A stretch of DNA of 64,000 nucleotides from Orychophragmus violaceus (lineage: Eukaryota; Streptophyta; Magnoliopsida; Brassicales; Brassicaceae). Location of the stretch: positions 15,439,082 through 15,503,081 of the forward strand of contig CM058230.1 in the NCBI GenBank assembly GCA_030180135.1, in the 5' to 3' direction. Below, piece after piece: positions 43,657-55,261 of this stretch; positions within the stretch are counted from its first letter, which is position 1; each line of letters starts with the position of its first letter. The translations under genes and the position numbers were made by a program. Below the pieces are notes generated by a model. That model ran no database searches. It saw nothing but the letters and a program-made list of their open reading frames with translations, and was not told where the DNA came from.

Positions 43657-43757
43657 GCCGGAGAAGAGAGAAACCACCAGAGGCGATGATCGGAAAAGAA
43701 GGAAAAGGTGGAAAGGATTTTCTCTTTCTATCGCTTTCAAGGAACATAAACTTGTAT

Positions 43758-44295
43758 ATGGATCACTACTCTTCATCAAGCGGCTTATGGCTTCTGCTAG
43801 CTGCAACCATTTTGGAGCCTTTGTAAATGGTGATGATAATATAATAAAGAAGACGATGGTGATGATAGATGGTAGGTAAAGTGTGGCTATCTTCACATGT
43901 CACATACCTCAGCGTTTTCTTTGAGGTGTTTCTGAACCTCCTCTGTAATCATCGGTGCCACACTGTAGAAGCATTCGAAACAATTGAAACAATCAATCAT
44001 TTTTTTACATTTGGAAAGAACAAAAAAAGATGAAACTTGTGAGATGGAGAATGGTTGACTCTTGGGAGTATTAAAACGCACAGTCCTTCAAAAGATTTCA
44101 TGTTATTGTTATTTCAAAAGATAATGGCTCTTATTTCATTCCTCACACCAACTTCGTCTCTAAGCATATATGTCATTAATTAGCAAAAAAAAAAGAGATG
44201 CAAAATACCCCAACCTGCTCGCCTTGTGTATTCACGATTGCATTTCTGTCTTCTGTACAAATCAAAATCATAATCAATGAAACTTGTAAAACAGA
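43758..44295. other. Host DNA between LINE and Tat element, possible gene remnant
   Basis: Begins with the right LINE target duplication (43758-43773). On the minus strand an ATG near 44000 opens MIDCFNCFECFYSVAPMITE and is followed by a good donor (GAG|GTATGT), so it could be a first exon; I recognise no family. The remaining sequence is AT-rich without features. Confidence 0.35.
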
Positions 44296-44841
44296 TGTGA
44301 TAACCGGGCTTGTCACGAAGGTTTAAGAGTGCGTCTTTCTCGGGAGAGTTGACGTGCTTGGGTCCGGTGCCTTAAGTAACGAAGAGAAAGAGAGTTGTTC
44401 GGTAACGAGCATGTTGTATTAAGTGAGAGCCCGAGCTTGTCGAAAGACGAGCTCGGTTTTTACAATTCGGGAATATTAACTCTAGAGAGAGAAAGTAGTG
44501 AAAAGTGCAAAAATCCCAAAAAGTTACATTAATGTACAATGACGACTCCTATTTATAGTAAAATACGGTCGTACTTTTTACAAGCCGTTGACAACTTGTC
44601 GAGCTCGTGCGGATGGGCCGTACTTGTTGACGAGATGGGCTGAGCCGTACATTCCTTTGGCTGTTAGCGTAGCCGAGCTGACTTACTGTCGTTCGGCTGA
44701 GCCGAGCCAAGCCGAGCCGATGGTAGTGGGCTCGGTTTATTCGTCTGTGTTCGGGCCTTTATTGCTTGTTGGGCTTACCTTTGTACATAGAATATATATT
44801 GGGCCTTCTAAGTGGATGGGGTGCTAAACCCATATATAACA
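44296..44841 (-). repeat. Tat element 3' LTR
   Basis: About 546 bp. On the plus strand it starts TGTGATAACCGGGCTTGTC (the exact first base may be 44296 or 44298) and ends CATATATAACA. The minus-strand polypurine tract (GGGGGGGCTTAC, 44842-44853) touches the inner end. It is rich in GAGCCGAGC-type words. The other LTR is outside the window, so the left boundary rests on the TG...CA form alone. Confidence 0.75.
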
Positions 44842-45117
44842 GTAAGCCCCCCCAGTTCGTCGATCTTCATGATATTTTGAAGTCGGCAGATTTGATGAGT
44901 GTTTAGTTGGACCGATATCTGTTCGGTGTGGGTCTGGTCGGCCTGTTTGATTTGCTCGCTTTGTCGTTTCTTCCTCGGGAATCTCAACGGGTTTCTTGGG
45001 AAACTGCTGGATACTGAAGAGTCGTGTCGATGTAATGATGATGCCTATAACCGCCGGAAGCTGAAGAGTCGCGTAGGAGTCGTCATTGCGGTTGTCTCGA
45101 AATCTTCTCGCTTCGCT

Positions 45118-45124
45118 TATAAAT
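45118..45124 (+). promoter_or_regulatory. TATA box of the antisense gene in the Tat element
   Basis: TATAAAT, with a pyrimidine-rich leader (TTTCATTTCTCTCC...) starting about 30 bp downstream and an ATG at 45237. It lies outside the LTR, in the internal 3' region, and points opposite to the element's own transcript. Confidence 0.55.
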
Positions 45125-45236
45125 ACCTCGCTCTATTCTTTTCCGCTTTCATTTCTCTCCTTCTGCAGGTACTTCGCTCTCCTTTCTCTCTAGAATTTAT
45201 TTTCTCTCTCTAGTTTTGTTGTTGTACTAGTAAGTT

Positions 45237-48206
45237 ATGAGAATCGATTCCAATTCAGCATCGTCTTCGGGTCGGGATCTTCATTCGGTAAGACTGTCCG
45301 AGGGTAATTCTGTTCAATATAGTTCGTCCGTAGCACAACATTGTTCGCCATCGGAACGAACATAGGTTATTGCCCAAAGTCCTGAGAATAGTCGAGCTCG
45401 GCCTCCTTCGGCTTCGGGTAGCGTACAAAGTTTCCGAGTTCCATACCTGATAGACTCGGAGGACGACGGTGCTCGGCCTTGGTTGCCCTCGTTTGGTCAT
45501 CATTTAGGTTCTCTTCCGGTGAAGGCGGAAGCCGTGTGTATGGTAGATCTGGCGAGGATTGAAAGGATGGTGCCAGAGCCGAGCAAGTATAAGAAAGCTC
45601 GGAAGAAAACGAATCGAGATGCTTTGGATGGCTCGGGAAAGAAGAAGCTTCCCGTGCGTCCTGTTCTTCCGACGAAGTGTACGGACAATGACTTGAAACG
45701 GTTTTCGGACAATTTTGTTTCCGGAGGTGATGGTCGGCTCGAGCTTCGCAAACCCAAGCAACACGAGAGACCCTGGGATTGTCCGGAGGGATGGGTGTGC
45801 CTGTACGACTTTTGGTTTAGGCATATCCATCTAAGGTTTCCGTTACCGAGGTTGCTCATCGCCTACTGCGAAGAAAGGAGGATCGCTTTGTCCCAACTCT
45901 GCCCGGCGGCTGTTCAGAATCTAGTCGGTTCTATGATTCTGGCCTCCGAGTGTGGTGTTGATATGACTCTTCGGTTTTTCGAGGAGATTTCGTCAATTTC
46001 GACGAACAGTATGACTGTTGGGACCCGCTATGTGTGCATGAGGACCCGTTTCGGAGAGAACGTTATCATCGGGAAACCATCAAAAGTTGATGATTGGCAG
46101 GATCGTTACTTTTATGCCCGGGTTAACTCGGCTTCGGCTCCCGACCCGGAGAGGCCATATAGGACTCGGTGGAATTATCTTCATGGTAAATGTTTTTTGC
46201 TTTGCTCGTTCCTCTAAATAGACTAACTCATACTCGTTCAACTTTTTTGCAGATCGTCATCCTTTTGATCTCCGGGCGCCGGATAATTTTGTTAGCGGAT
46301 CATAGGAAGCTCGTTGCTCAGGGAATTTAGAAGTGGCAGGACGTTCACGCTAGTCGGGTTAGACGAGCTGTGGAGTTTCTTGACGAAGGTACCTTCCCTT
46401 TCTCTCTTTTTATTTATTTGGTTTGCCTCCTTTGATCTTAATTTCTGCTGTAGGTTGTCGTCTTCGTTCGATCGAATCATTGACCGAGCATAACAATCGG
46501 CCGTTTGTTCATTATACGTAAGGAGACAAACAAGTGGAAGAGATGGGCCAGATGGATCTTGAAGTTTTGAACTACGTCGAGGAGAACCTTACTTGTCGTC
46601 GGGAGAATCCTGTCGTAGCGCAGGAGAATCTCTCCGGACCGCAGGTAAATCCTGTTGACTTGGATCCTAACCGACCATTTTCCCCATGGGTCGGGGAGGT
46701 TCCTCCTGGAATGGTTTTTTAGACGAGTGTCATCGGGATTTATTTCGTCAGGTATGTGCTGCGATGGAGGCGGTTTATGCTCAGAAGAAGAAGAAGAACA
46801 AGAAGAAGAGGTCGCGGACCGAGAATGCGACTTCCACCGAGCCGGGGATTCCTCATGTTCCTGAACATGATCAGGAAGCCGAGGAGACCACTGAAGTGCC
46901 TCCTTTGGAGAGGAGGAAGAAGAAGAGCAGGACGGTTGCTGCTGAGGAGGGTCAGACGATCGAAGCCTCCGAGCGTCCTGATATTGGCGAGATGGATCTG
47001 GTGGTTCTTCCCGAGACTGTGGGTGTTCGGGTTGGAACTCCTGAGCGTCCAAGTGCTGATGAGGCGGCTCCTTTGGAGACTCGGGAGGACCATGGCGCTG
47101 ATCAGGGTGAAGCAGATGGTCGGGAAGGGAACGAGATTGCTGATTCTCAAAACGACAGGGTCATTCCGGACGAAAATGAAATTGCTGGGCTTCATTTCCT
47201 GGGCGGGCCATGTGAGGGCTCGAGGTCAATTGTCCGTGATGGGGCGGCCTGCGCGGACTTGTTCCGGATGCTAAGGGATAGTCCACCGAGACCAATTCCT
47301 CCGATTGATCACACGCATTTCTCTGAACACAAAAAGGCAGCGGCCAATGACATCGTTCGGGTAAGGCTTTGCTCGTCCTTCTTTCCTTCTTTTTGTGATT
47401 ACTTAGTTTTGAACCGGCTCTTTCTTGTTTCAGGGCCTTCCCAACTATAACCTGCTCTTTGATGAGTACGAGAAGAGACAGGTCGACCTCGAGAGGATGA
47501 TCAGTGGGCTGAAGAGGGATCTTGCCAAAGCCGAAAGGGTCATTACCGAGCTTGAAGAGTACCGCGAAGCGGCGGCTGCTACAACGTCGAGGAAGAGAAG
47601 GTGTCTGCTTTGGAGAAGAAAGTTGCTGAACTTTCTTCCGAGCATGCTCGGTTGGATACCGAGAATAGGCAGTGCCTGACTGACTGCTCGAACGCTCAGG
47701 CTGAGGCCGATGAGTTGTCTGTCCGGGTGGCGCATCTCGAAGGTAAGTTGGAGTCGGAGTGTGCTCGGCTCAAAACTTCCAGTCTCAAGGAGAAAGAGCA
47801 CATCTCGAAAAAAGCACATGCTCGGCTTTCGAAGATTAAGAAGGCCAATGAAGAAAAGGAGCTCGGGCGGAGAAAACAGATAACCATGAACCAGGCCGCC
47901 GCTGTTGCCGCCATGCTGAGGGTGCTCGTTGCAGAAGGTTTTGACATCCCCGCTGAGAAAATTGCTAAAGCTGATTCCGACTTCGCTCGTTTGAAGCAAG
48001 AGCTGATCGAGGTTCGGTACACGGACTTAGTTGATGATGACTTTGTCATGACTCCTCTCAACAGCCCGGGTCAAAACGAGGAGAATTCGGCGGTGCTCGT
48101 TCAGGATCAGTACGGCTCAAATCAAGCGATTGCGACTCCGGCGGTGGTGGACAACCTTCGGGATGCAGGGGATCATGCAGAGGATCGTTCTGCTGAGGCT
48201 TCTTAA
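45237..48206 (+). pseudogene. Antisense spliced gene of the Tat element (Transposase_28-like, coiled coil)
   Basis: Plus-strand gene opposite to gag-pol. Suggested exons: 45237-46185, 46253-46388, 46454-46517, a poorly defined middle part, one ending at 47360, and 47434-48206, with GT-AG borders at most joints. Exon 1 encodes a region like the 'putative gypsy-type transposon' domain PF04195 (WVCLYDFWFRHIHLRFPLPR, LSQLCPAAVQNLVGSMILA). The middle is low-complexity and basic (KKKKNKKKRSR). The last exon is a long coiled coil (LFDEYEKRQVDLERMISGLK, KVSALEKKVAELSSEHARLD). Breaks: TAG at 45363, a stop in exon 2, and a frameshift near 47582. Antisense frames of this kind are known in Tat/Grande-type elements; their function is unknown. 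Confidence 0.75.
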
Positions 48207-48965
48207 TTTTTGCCTTCTTTTCTTTTCTCTTTTGTTGTAATAGGGCTCGTTCTATGTGTGTCTGTACTTGCTCAGGATGCTCTTGTTTTATCCTGTACCC
48301 CCTCTTTTTTAAGTAATAATATTAATTTGACTGTCCGTTTGCAACTGGCTCGGGATTTTTCTGCGTACTTAACAATTTTCATTCCGCGTACTCGTCCTCG
48401 GCAGTGCGTCTTGATTTCGGCGAGTGTTATGCTCGGGTAAAGTTAGATAGTTAATGAGGAGCGAGCAGAGTGCTCGGCTTACCCCGTAGGACCGACCTGG
48501 GATTGGCTTATTTTTTCTGTCAGTCGTCCTTGTGCGGGAACTGGGCCCGGCTTACTTGGTTGCGTGAGATTTGAGGCTATGCTCGTTATCCCATAGGTCG
48601 GGTGCGAGTAAGTGCTCGGCTTATCCCTAAGTTATGATCGGGACATTATACGAAAACTAGGTTCGGCTTATTTTCTGTCGATCAACCTTGCGCGGAAACT
48701 GGGCCCGGCTTATGTTGTATCGAGCATTTGGCCAGAATGTCAATTTGTTTGATAACTTAAAACAAGTATACTTAATAAAATTTTGTTATTGATATAGCTG
48801 AGCCTCGTGAGAGGTTTCCTACGTACCCCGGAAGGGGATCAAGCCGATCGTAGTTCACTTTATATATTACTCGAACTCATGTATAGCGAACTCGGTTTGG
48901 AGCGAGATGCTCGTTTTTTTTAGCGCAGTTCTGCTGCGTCGCCTCGTCCTGCCGCTCGGCTGGGC
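48207..48965. other. Tat 3' spacer with GC-rich direct repeats
   Basis: Non-coding spacer between the convergent ends of the antisense gene and integrase. Words such as AACTGGGCCCGGCTTA (twice) and GTGCTCGGCTTA(T/C)CCC recur, forming diverged repeats of roughly 180 bp between 48460 and 48720. Confidence 0.6.
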
Positions 48966-50061
48966 TTAGTAGAAGAAGCGTTTGAGTTTGTTAGCGTTCC
49001 ACGAGCGTGGAATGGCTTCTCCTCTCATCGTAACGAGCTCGTAGACGCCGGGCATTACCACTTTGGAAACGATGTAAGGGCCTTCCCAGTTGGCGCCGAG
49101 TTTTCCTGCCCGGTGCTCCCGGGTATTTTCGAATACTTTTCGGAGGACCAGGTCGCCTTCCACGAAGCGTCGGCCCTTGACCTTTTTGTTGTAGTGTCGG
49201 GTGATCTGTTGCTTGTAATTCTGTAGACGTAACAGTGCTCGGTCGCGTAGCTCTTCCACTTGGTCGAGGCAGTCGACGATCATGTTATTGTTGAGTTCTT
49301 CGTGCTCGGGCGAGACGCTTAAACGTATCGTTGGGACGCACATCTCCGCAGGGACATTGCCTCCATTCCATGGGAGAGTGAAAAAGGGGTTTGGCCTGTT
49401 GATGTTCGTGGTGTTGTTCGGTGAGACCAGAGAACACCATCGAGCTCGTCGGCCCAAAGGCTTTTCTTTCTTTCCATTCATTTTTTGAGGCTGTCTATGA
49501 TTGTTTTGTTGGTTGCCTCGGCTTGAACATTGCCTTGTGGGTATCTCGGCGTGGATTTGCTCAGACGAATTTTCCACCTTGCGCAGAACCCTTCGAACAA
49601 GTTGGAAATAAATTGAGATCCATTATCGGTTACGATCTCATACGGGATGCCGTGGCGGGAGATTATGTATTTCAAGACGAACTTCTGGACATCGAGGTCG
49701 TTAATCTCCGAGTAGGACTCCGTTTCGACCCACTTCGTGAAGTAGTCGGTCATTATCAGGATATATTTCTTTTGGTGCGAGGCCGGGAGGGGCCCGACAA
49801 TATCCATCGCCCATCGCATAAAGGGTAAGGCGTAGCTGCAGTGATTAAGAGCTCGGCGTGCTGGTGTATGCTTGGTGTGTGCCTCTGGCATTTCTCGCAT
49901 CTGGCTAACTTTCGCAATCGGCGACCATGGTCGGCCAGAAATGACCATGTCGTTTGATCTTTGCGGCTAATGCTCGGCCACTTGTGTGATTTCCGCCTGC
50001 TCCCTCGTGAGTTTTCTCGGTGACCCACTGGATCTCCTTCCCGTTTATGCACCGTAAGAGG
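48966..50061 (-). pseudogene. Tat integrase, C-terminal part
   Basis: Right to left: the zinc module (CINGKEIQWVTEKTHEG, CEKCQRHTPSIH), the catalytic core (RWAMDIVGPLPASHQKKYIL, MTDYFTKWVETESYS, HGIPYEIVTDNGSQFIS, STPRYPQGNVQAEATNKTI) and the C-terminal tail (RRFVEGDLVLRKVFENTREH, GANWEGPYIVSKVVMPGVYE), ending KLKRFFY at 48966. The D,D of the triad and the expected Glu (in QAEATNK) can be seen. Two frameshifts (near 49930 and 49480) break it. The N-terminal part continues beyond Copia-4 at 56790. Confidence 0.9.
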
Positions 50062-50777
50062 TGTTGGGAATGTCCTGAAATCACACTTGTAATCACTCTA
50101 GAGATAGTTGTGTTGTCGAGATTAGACATTCATATAATACTAGATGGTCATAATGTTTTGTTAGAAACCACTTGTGATATGTGAGTTGTGAACTCATTAC
50201 TAGTATTATATGATCCTACAGGGTCACACACCTAAGCAGACTGGATATACTTCATGTGGGAATGATGGAAATGATCATTAATGTAATGATCAAATTAATG
50301 TGTATTTGATACACATTAATATACGAGTTTTTTAGGGTGTGTCGATCGACACAAGTGTTGTGTCGATCGATGCAAGGCGAAGATCGAAACAATGTTTCGA
50401 TTTAATGACTCAATTAATCTCGGTTCGGTCCGGTGATTAATTAGGTTTTTCCAGGTCTATATATATGTGATATAGCACGACCTGGAGAAGAAGTTTTCGC
50501 CTAATTGCAGCCACCTCTCAGAAACAGACCAATCCCGAAGAGATCCGATCTCCCGGCACTAGCATCCCGGCGGATTCCAGTTTGTGTGCGTGTGGATACC
50601 AGTGGAGGCGCAGCACTTGAGGTGCTCGTGAATCTCGAATACCTGTTCATCTTCCGCTGCTAAACTCCAGGTATTTTCGAGATCCTAATGATTCAATATA
50701 CCTAAACCCTAGATCCTAGGCTATGGAATTTATACTATGGTTGCTAATTGTGATTAAAACAGCTAGAAATTCCTTCA
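50062..50777 (+). repeat. Copia-4 5' LTR
   Basis: 716 bp. Holds a perfect 16-bp palindrome TGTGTCGATCGACACA at 50338-50353 as the left half of a double module (to 50373). Confidence 0.94.
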
Positions 50778-50778
50778 G

Positions 50779-50791
50779 TGGTATCAGAGCC
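50779..50791 (+). promoter_or_regulatory. Copia-4 primer binding site (initiator-Met tRNA)
   Basis: TGGTATCAGAGCC one base after the 5' LTR. Confidence 0.92.
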
Positions 50792-51936
50792 TTAGAGTTT
50801 ATCCTATTGAATCTAATAGCAAGCCTTTCGAATTAGATGAATTTGAACAGATTGTGTTTAGTTAAAAGGAATTGCGTTTTAGGGTTTTTTGTTCGAAAAC
50901 GTTTCTGTGGTTTCACATAGTGTCGATCGACACCAATCTGGCATCGCTCGACACAGTATGGAAATCCGATTAAAATATTAGGTTTCGATCATAAATATCA
51001 AAGTTCCTAAAGCCCTAACGCATCGATCGACACAAGTGTTGTGTCGGTCGACACGGACCTTGCGATTGGTTTAATCGGTTCAATTGGATTGGACCGGTTA
51101 TCGCGCTTGGTTAAAATTGGCTAAATCGGTTCAATTGGATTGAACCGGTAATTGCAATTGGTTTAAACCGGTTTGATCGGTTAATTGTGGTCTGGTTGAA
51201 TTGGGTTAATGTCGACCGACACAAGTGTTGTGTCGATCGACACTGACCGGTTATCAAAACCGGGTCAATTGGATTGATCGGTTATCGCAAATTGGTTTCG
51301 GTAGAATTGCATCTATCGACACTAAAGTAGTATCGGTCGACACAGTCTCTGGTTGTTTTGGTTATTGAACCTGAGATCACAGAACCGAACCAAAATTAGA
51401 CCCGAATTCTTAGAATAATTAAAACTTAATAAGATTAATTGTTTTAAACAGCTCCGTTCCTCAACTAAATATCAAGTATGTTTAGATGTCTTTCCAATCT
51501 TGTCAACTGTCAAGACTTGTTTCATTGTGCGATAGACTTGCAGTGCAAGGTGTCCACAATTACATAAGTAAGACAGGAGGTAATCGTGTTGATGGACTTG
51601 CAGAGCAAGACGTCAACAATAACATGACTTAAAAGATTTGTTTACTTGACTGAGCCATCAAAATCGTTTTGGGCCCAGAGACATCAGGTGGATTGGACAT
51701 GAGATGTCAATCCACAACCAAGAGTTATATTGGATATAACTAGCAAAGTTGTTGCTTACCTAGATAACTAAAATTTGGGCGATAGCCAGTGACTCACTCA
51801 ATTTTCAGTGAAGTATGGGTCTTGGATCATTATATTCATTTGAGGAAACATTGTTTTGAATATAATGCGAGTCTTCTTAATTGTTAAGATTTCTCATTTC
51901 TTGAACATCATAACTAAACCTCTCTTGTTTTCAGCT
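50792..51936 (+). other. Copia-4 leader with palindrome modules
   Basis: Non-coding. Double CGATCG modules lie at 50922-50956, 51020-51054, 51211-51243 and 51308-51342, alternating with repeats built of GGTTCAATTGGATTG and ACCGGTTA words (51060-51290). The downstream part (51480-51850) is conserved with the Copia-1 and Copia-2 leaders. Confidence 0.78.
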
Positions 51937-53052
51937 ATGTCTAGCACAAACCATCATAACAATTTCTCCCTGCGATCCGTCCTTGAGAAGGACAAGTTAA
52001 ATGGATCCAACTTTCTTGAATGGTATTGGAATTTGAGAATTGTTCTCAAACAGGAGAAAAAGGACTATGTCCTTGAGAAAGTTCTCCCCAAAAAGAACCG
52101 AGCCAATGCCTGGCAGTCAGAGAAGGATGCTTGGGATAAGCATTTTAATGATGTGGTCTATGTGTGTTGTCTCATGTTGGCTATCATGAACTCGGACTTG
52201 CAGAAGCAATATGAGTACGTGGAGTCGCCAATAGAGATGATCACTGGCCTGAAAAGTATGTTTCAGGAGCAGGCACAAACTCAGAGATACCATACCGTTA
52301 AGTCTCTAATTGAGTGCAAGCTACCAAAGGACGGACCAGTTAGTCCTCATGTCATTAAGATGATGGGTTATATTGATAACCAGGGGAAACTGGATTGTCC
52401 CATTAGCCAAGAGTTGGCTACTGACATCATTCTGCAGTCACTGCCGTCAAGCTATGATCAGTTTGTTATGAACTATAACATGAACAACTTGACAAAGACT
52501 TTGACTGAATTGCATGGGATGCTTAAAACTCCTGAACCTAACATCAAGAAGGACACCCCAAATGTCCTTATGGTACAAAAGGGTAAAAAGTTTAAGAAAC
52601 TTGGTAAGAACAAAGGTGATGGCAAGACGAGCTCGATTGTGAATCAAAGCGAGTCTAACCATGCTCCTAAGGTTAAACCTGGTCCTTCTAAAGATGACAA
52701 GTGCCATTATTGTAATGGTTATGGGCATTTGAAAAGAAACTGCAATAAATTCCTGGAAGATTATGAGAAGCTGAAGAAGACGTACGAGATTTCTTCTTCA
52801 GATATTTATGTTATAAAAGTAAATGGTACTTCTTATGGTTCTACTTATTGGGTATTAGATACCGGCTGTGGTACTCATATTTGTACAAATATGCAGGACC
52901 TAAGCAAAAGTAGGATTTTGGAGAAAGGACAAGTGGACCTGCGCGTGGGAAATGGAGCAAGAGTTGCTGCATTAGCCGTAGGAACATTTCATTTGTTTTG
53001 CCTTCTGGCTTGGTTTTTGAACTTAAGAACTGCTACTATGTACATGCTATAA
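51937..53052 (+). CDS. Copia-4 gag and partial protease
   Basis: 371 residues from MSSTNHHNNFS (the ATG at 51937; the frame is open further upstream but only by a TTG). The gag domain spans about 10-200 (NGSNFLEWYWNLRIVLKQEK, VESPIEMITGLKSMFQEQ, LATDIILQSLPSSYDQF). The zinc knuckle is CHYCNGYGHLKRNC near 260; the protease active site LDTGCGTHIC is near 308. The frame then ends at a stop at 53050-53052, within the protease. It lacks the stop found in Copia-1 gag, so the particle protein could still be made. The similarity to Copia-1 gag is very high. Confidence 0.9.
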   Translation: MSSTNHHNNFSLRSVLEKDKLNGSNFLEWYWNLRIVLKQEKKDYVLEKVLPKKNRANAWQSEKDAWDKHFNDVVYVCCLMLAIMNSDLQKQYEYVESPIEMITGLKSMFQEQAQTQRYHTVKSLIECKLPKDGPVSPHVIKMMGYIDNQGKLDCPISQELATDIILQSLPSSYDQFVMNYNMNNLTKTLTELHGMLKTPEPNIKKDTPNVLMVQKGKKFKKLGKNKGDGKTSSIVNQSESNHAPKVKPGPSKDDKCHYCNGYGHLKRNCNKFLEDYEKLKKTYEISSSDIYVIKVNGTSYGSTYWVLDTGCGTHICTNMQDLSKSRILEKGQVDLRVGNGARVAALAVGTFHLFCLLAWFLNLRTATMYML

Positions 53053-55261
53053 GCAGAAATATTATTTCTATTCCTTGTTTGGATATGGAAGGATATCAGT
53101 TTTCAAATTAAGAATAAGTGTTATTCATTTGATTACAATGATATGTTTTATGGTAGCGGTCCATTAGAGAATGAACTTTATGTTCTAAAACAAAACGTGC
53201 CTATCTATAACATTAGTACTAAGAGATTCAAGTCAAAAGATACGAATCAAATTTTTTTATCTGGCATTGTCGTTTGGGCCACATAAATGAGAAACGGATT
53301 CAGAAGCTCCATAGTGATGGGCTTTTGGGCTCATTTGATTATGAATCATGTGAGAAATGCGAATCTTGTTTATTGGGTAAAATGACAAAGGCCCCTTTCA
53401 ACTAAAGGTAGCGTTGATCGACGACACAGGTCGCGAACGAACAAAATGAAAGGGCCAGAGACTTATTGGGCTTTATACATACGGATGTGTATGGCCCGAT
53501 GAGCACAAGTGCTAGAGGAAACTTTCAGTACTTCATTACCTTTACTAATATTTTCAGTAGGTACGATTGTGTCTATTTAATGAGACATAAATCGGAATCG
53601 TTTGAAAAGTTCAAAGAGTTCCAGAGTGAAGTACAGAATCAACTTAGCAAAAGTATTAAAGCTCTACGATAAGATCGTGGAGGTGGGTACTTAAGCTAAG
53701 AATTTAGTGATCATACGAGAGATTGTGGAATTGTTTCACAACTCACTCCTCCTGAATCGGACTTTATTAGATATGGTTCGATCAATGATGAGTCACTTAG
53801 ATCTTCCATTATCCTTCTAGGGATACGCTCTAGAAACGTCTGCGTTTACACTAAATAGGGTTCCATCAAAATCAGTTACAAAGACACCACATGAGATGCG
53901 GACTGGAAATGTTCCTAATTTGTCTTTCATGAAGATTTGGTGTTGTGAGGCTTATAAAACGTTTAAATCTCTGATAAGCTCGCACCCAAATCCGATAAAT
54001 TCTACTTCATTGGTTATCCTAAGGAGACCAAGGCATGTCACTTTTACAACCGGTCCGAGAACAAAATGTTTGTTGCTCGGAACTGTGTTTTTCTTGAGAA
54101 AGACTTTCTTTCCAGGAAGAACAGTGGGAGTAAAGTACAACTCGAAGAAATTCGAAAATCACAGGAGACTGCTCAACCTGATGAGGAAGAGCGGCAATTG
54201 GATCAACAAAGAGTTGTAGAACCTACACTTGTGGTGTCTAAAGTTCGCAAATCCGAGAGGATTCGTCACGAACCCGAGAAATTTGGATTTCTCGTAACCA
54301 ATTGCCATGATCTGTTGATCATTGAAAGTGACGAGCCTGCGAATTTAGAAGAAGCAATGAGGGGCTCTTACTCCTAAAATGGCTGAAAGCCGCTGAATCC
54401 GAAATGAGATCCATGTCACAGAACCAAGTATGACTTGGGTGGATTTACCCGATGGTGTAGAAGCCATTGTGCGTAAATGGATTTTCAAGAAGAAAAGTTG
54501 ACGTGGATGGTAATATTCAGATATACAAAGCTAGGTTGGTGGCAAAAGGTTTCAAGCAAATTCATGGTATTGACTATGAAGAAACCTATTCCCCGGTCAC
54601 TATGCTTAAGTCCATTCGGATTCTCCTAGCAACTGCCACTCATTATGATTATAAGATCGGGCAGATGGATGTGAAAACAGTTTTCCATAATGTAATTCTG
54701 GAAGAGGATGTATACATGACACAACCTGAAGTTTTCATTGATCCTAAAGCTTCTAGGAAGGTATGCAAGCTTCATCGATCCATTTATGGATTGAAGCAAG
54801 CATCTCGGAGTTGGAATCTTCGTTTTGATGAAGCGGTCAAAAAAGTTTGGCTTCATCAAGAACGAAGAGGAACTGTGTGTTTACAAGAAGACTAGTGGGA
54901 GCACAGTTGCATTTCTCGTACTGTATGTAGATGACGTACTCTTTATCGGAAATGACGTTCCATTGCTTCAGTCTGTTAAGATTAAGCTGGGAGGTTGTTG
55001 TTTAATGAAGCCGCATGCATTCTTGGAATAAGAATCTATAGAGATAGATTGGACAAGCTAAATTGGATTGTGTCAAGATACTTATATTGATAAGGTCTTA
55101 CACAGGTTCAGTACGCATGATTCTAAGAAGGGCTTCATTCCAATATCTCATGGCATTACTCTTAGCAAGACGTAGTGTCCTTCGACGCATGCTGAGCGAG
55201 AGCGCATGAGGGTTAGACTATTGCTATAGGCATTAGATGTCTTAAGATATGATCTTAATTT
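53053..55261 (+). pseudogene. Copia-4 integrase and reverse transcriptase, broken
   Basis: Integrase blocks: LWHCRLGH-type region near 53260 (frameshifted), NRSVDR-like palindrome remnant at 53412-53432, IHTDVYGPMSTSARGNFQY (53475), then a linker with YKTFK (53950) and RNCVFLEKDFLSRKNSG (54080). Reverse transcriptase: KARLVAKGFKQIHGIDYEET (54525), YDYKIGQMDVKTVFHN, KVCKLHRSIYGLKQASRSW (54760), FLVLYVDDVLFIGNDVPLL (54920). It ends with DSKKGFIPISHGITLS and jumps at GCATGAG (55204-55210) to a stub of the C-terminus; RNase H is deleted. Many stops and frameshifts. Confidence 0.88.

Larger units (their letters stand above)
38165..43757 (-). mobile_element. L1-type LINE, full length but mutated
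   Basis: 5,593 bp between perfect 16-bp target duplications, with a short poly(A) at the 3' end (T run on the plus strand at 38165-38171). ORF1 (43656-41894) and ORF2 (41887 to about 38278) are in the usual order, and a 5' leader of about 100 bp is present, so the insertion was not 5'-truncated. Both ORFs carry stops or frameshifts, and ORF1 also has a perfect 167-bp tandem duplication. No RNase H domain is seen. Dead copy. Confidence 0.93.

Noticed and set aside
46477..47999. Long minus-strand frames (151-191 codons) opposite to the Tat antisense gene
   Set aside because: The plus-strand reading has the coiled coil, splice sites and domain similarity; the minus frames look like shadows of a G+C-biased codon pattern.
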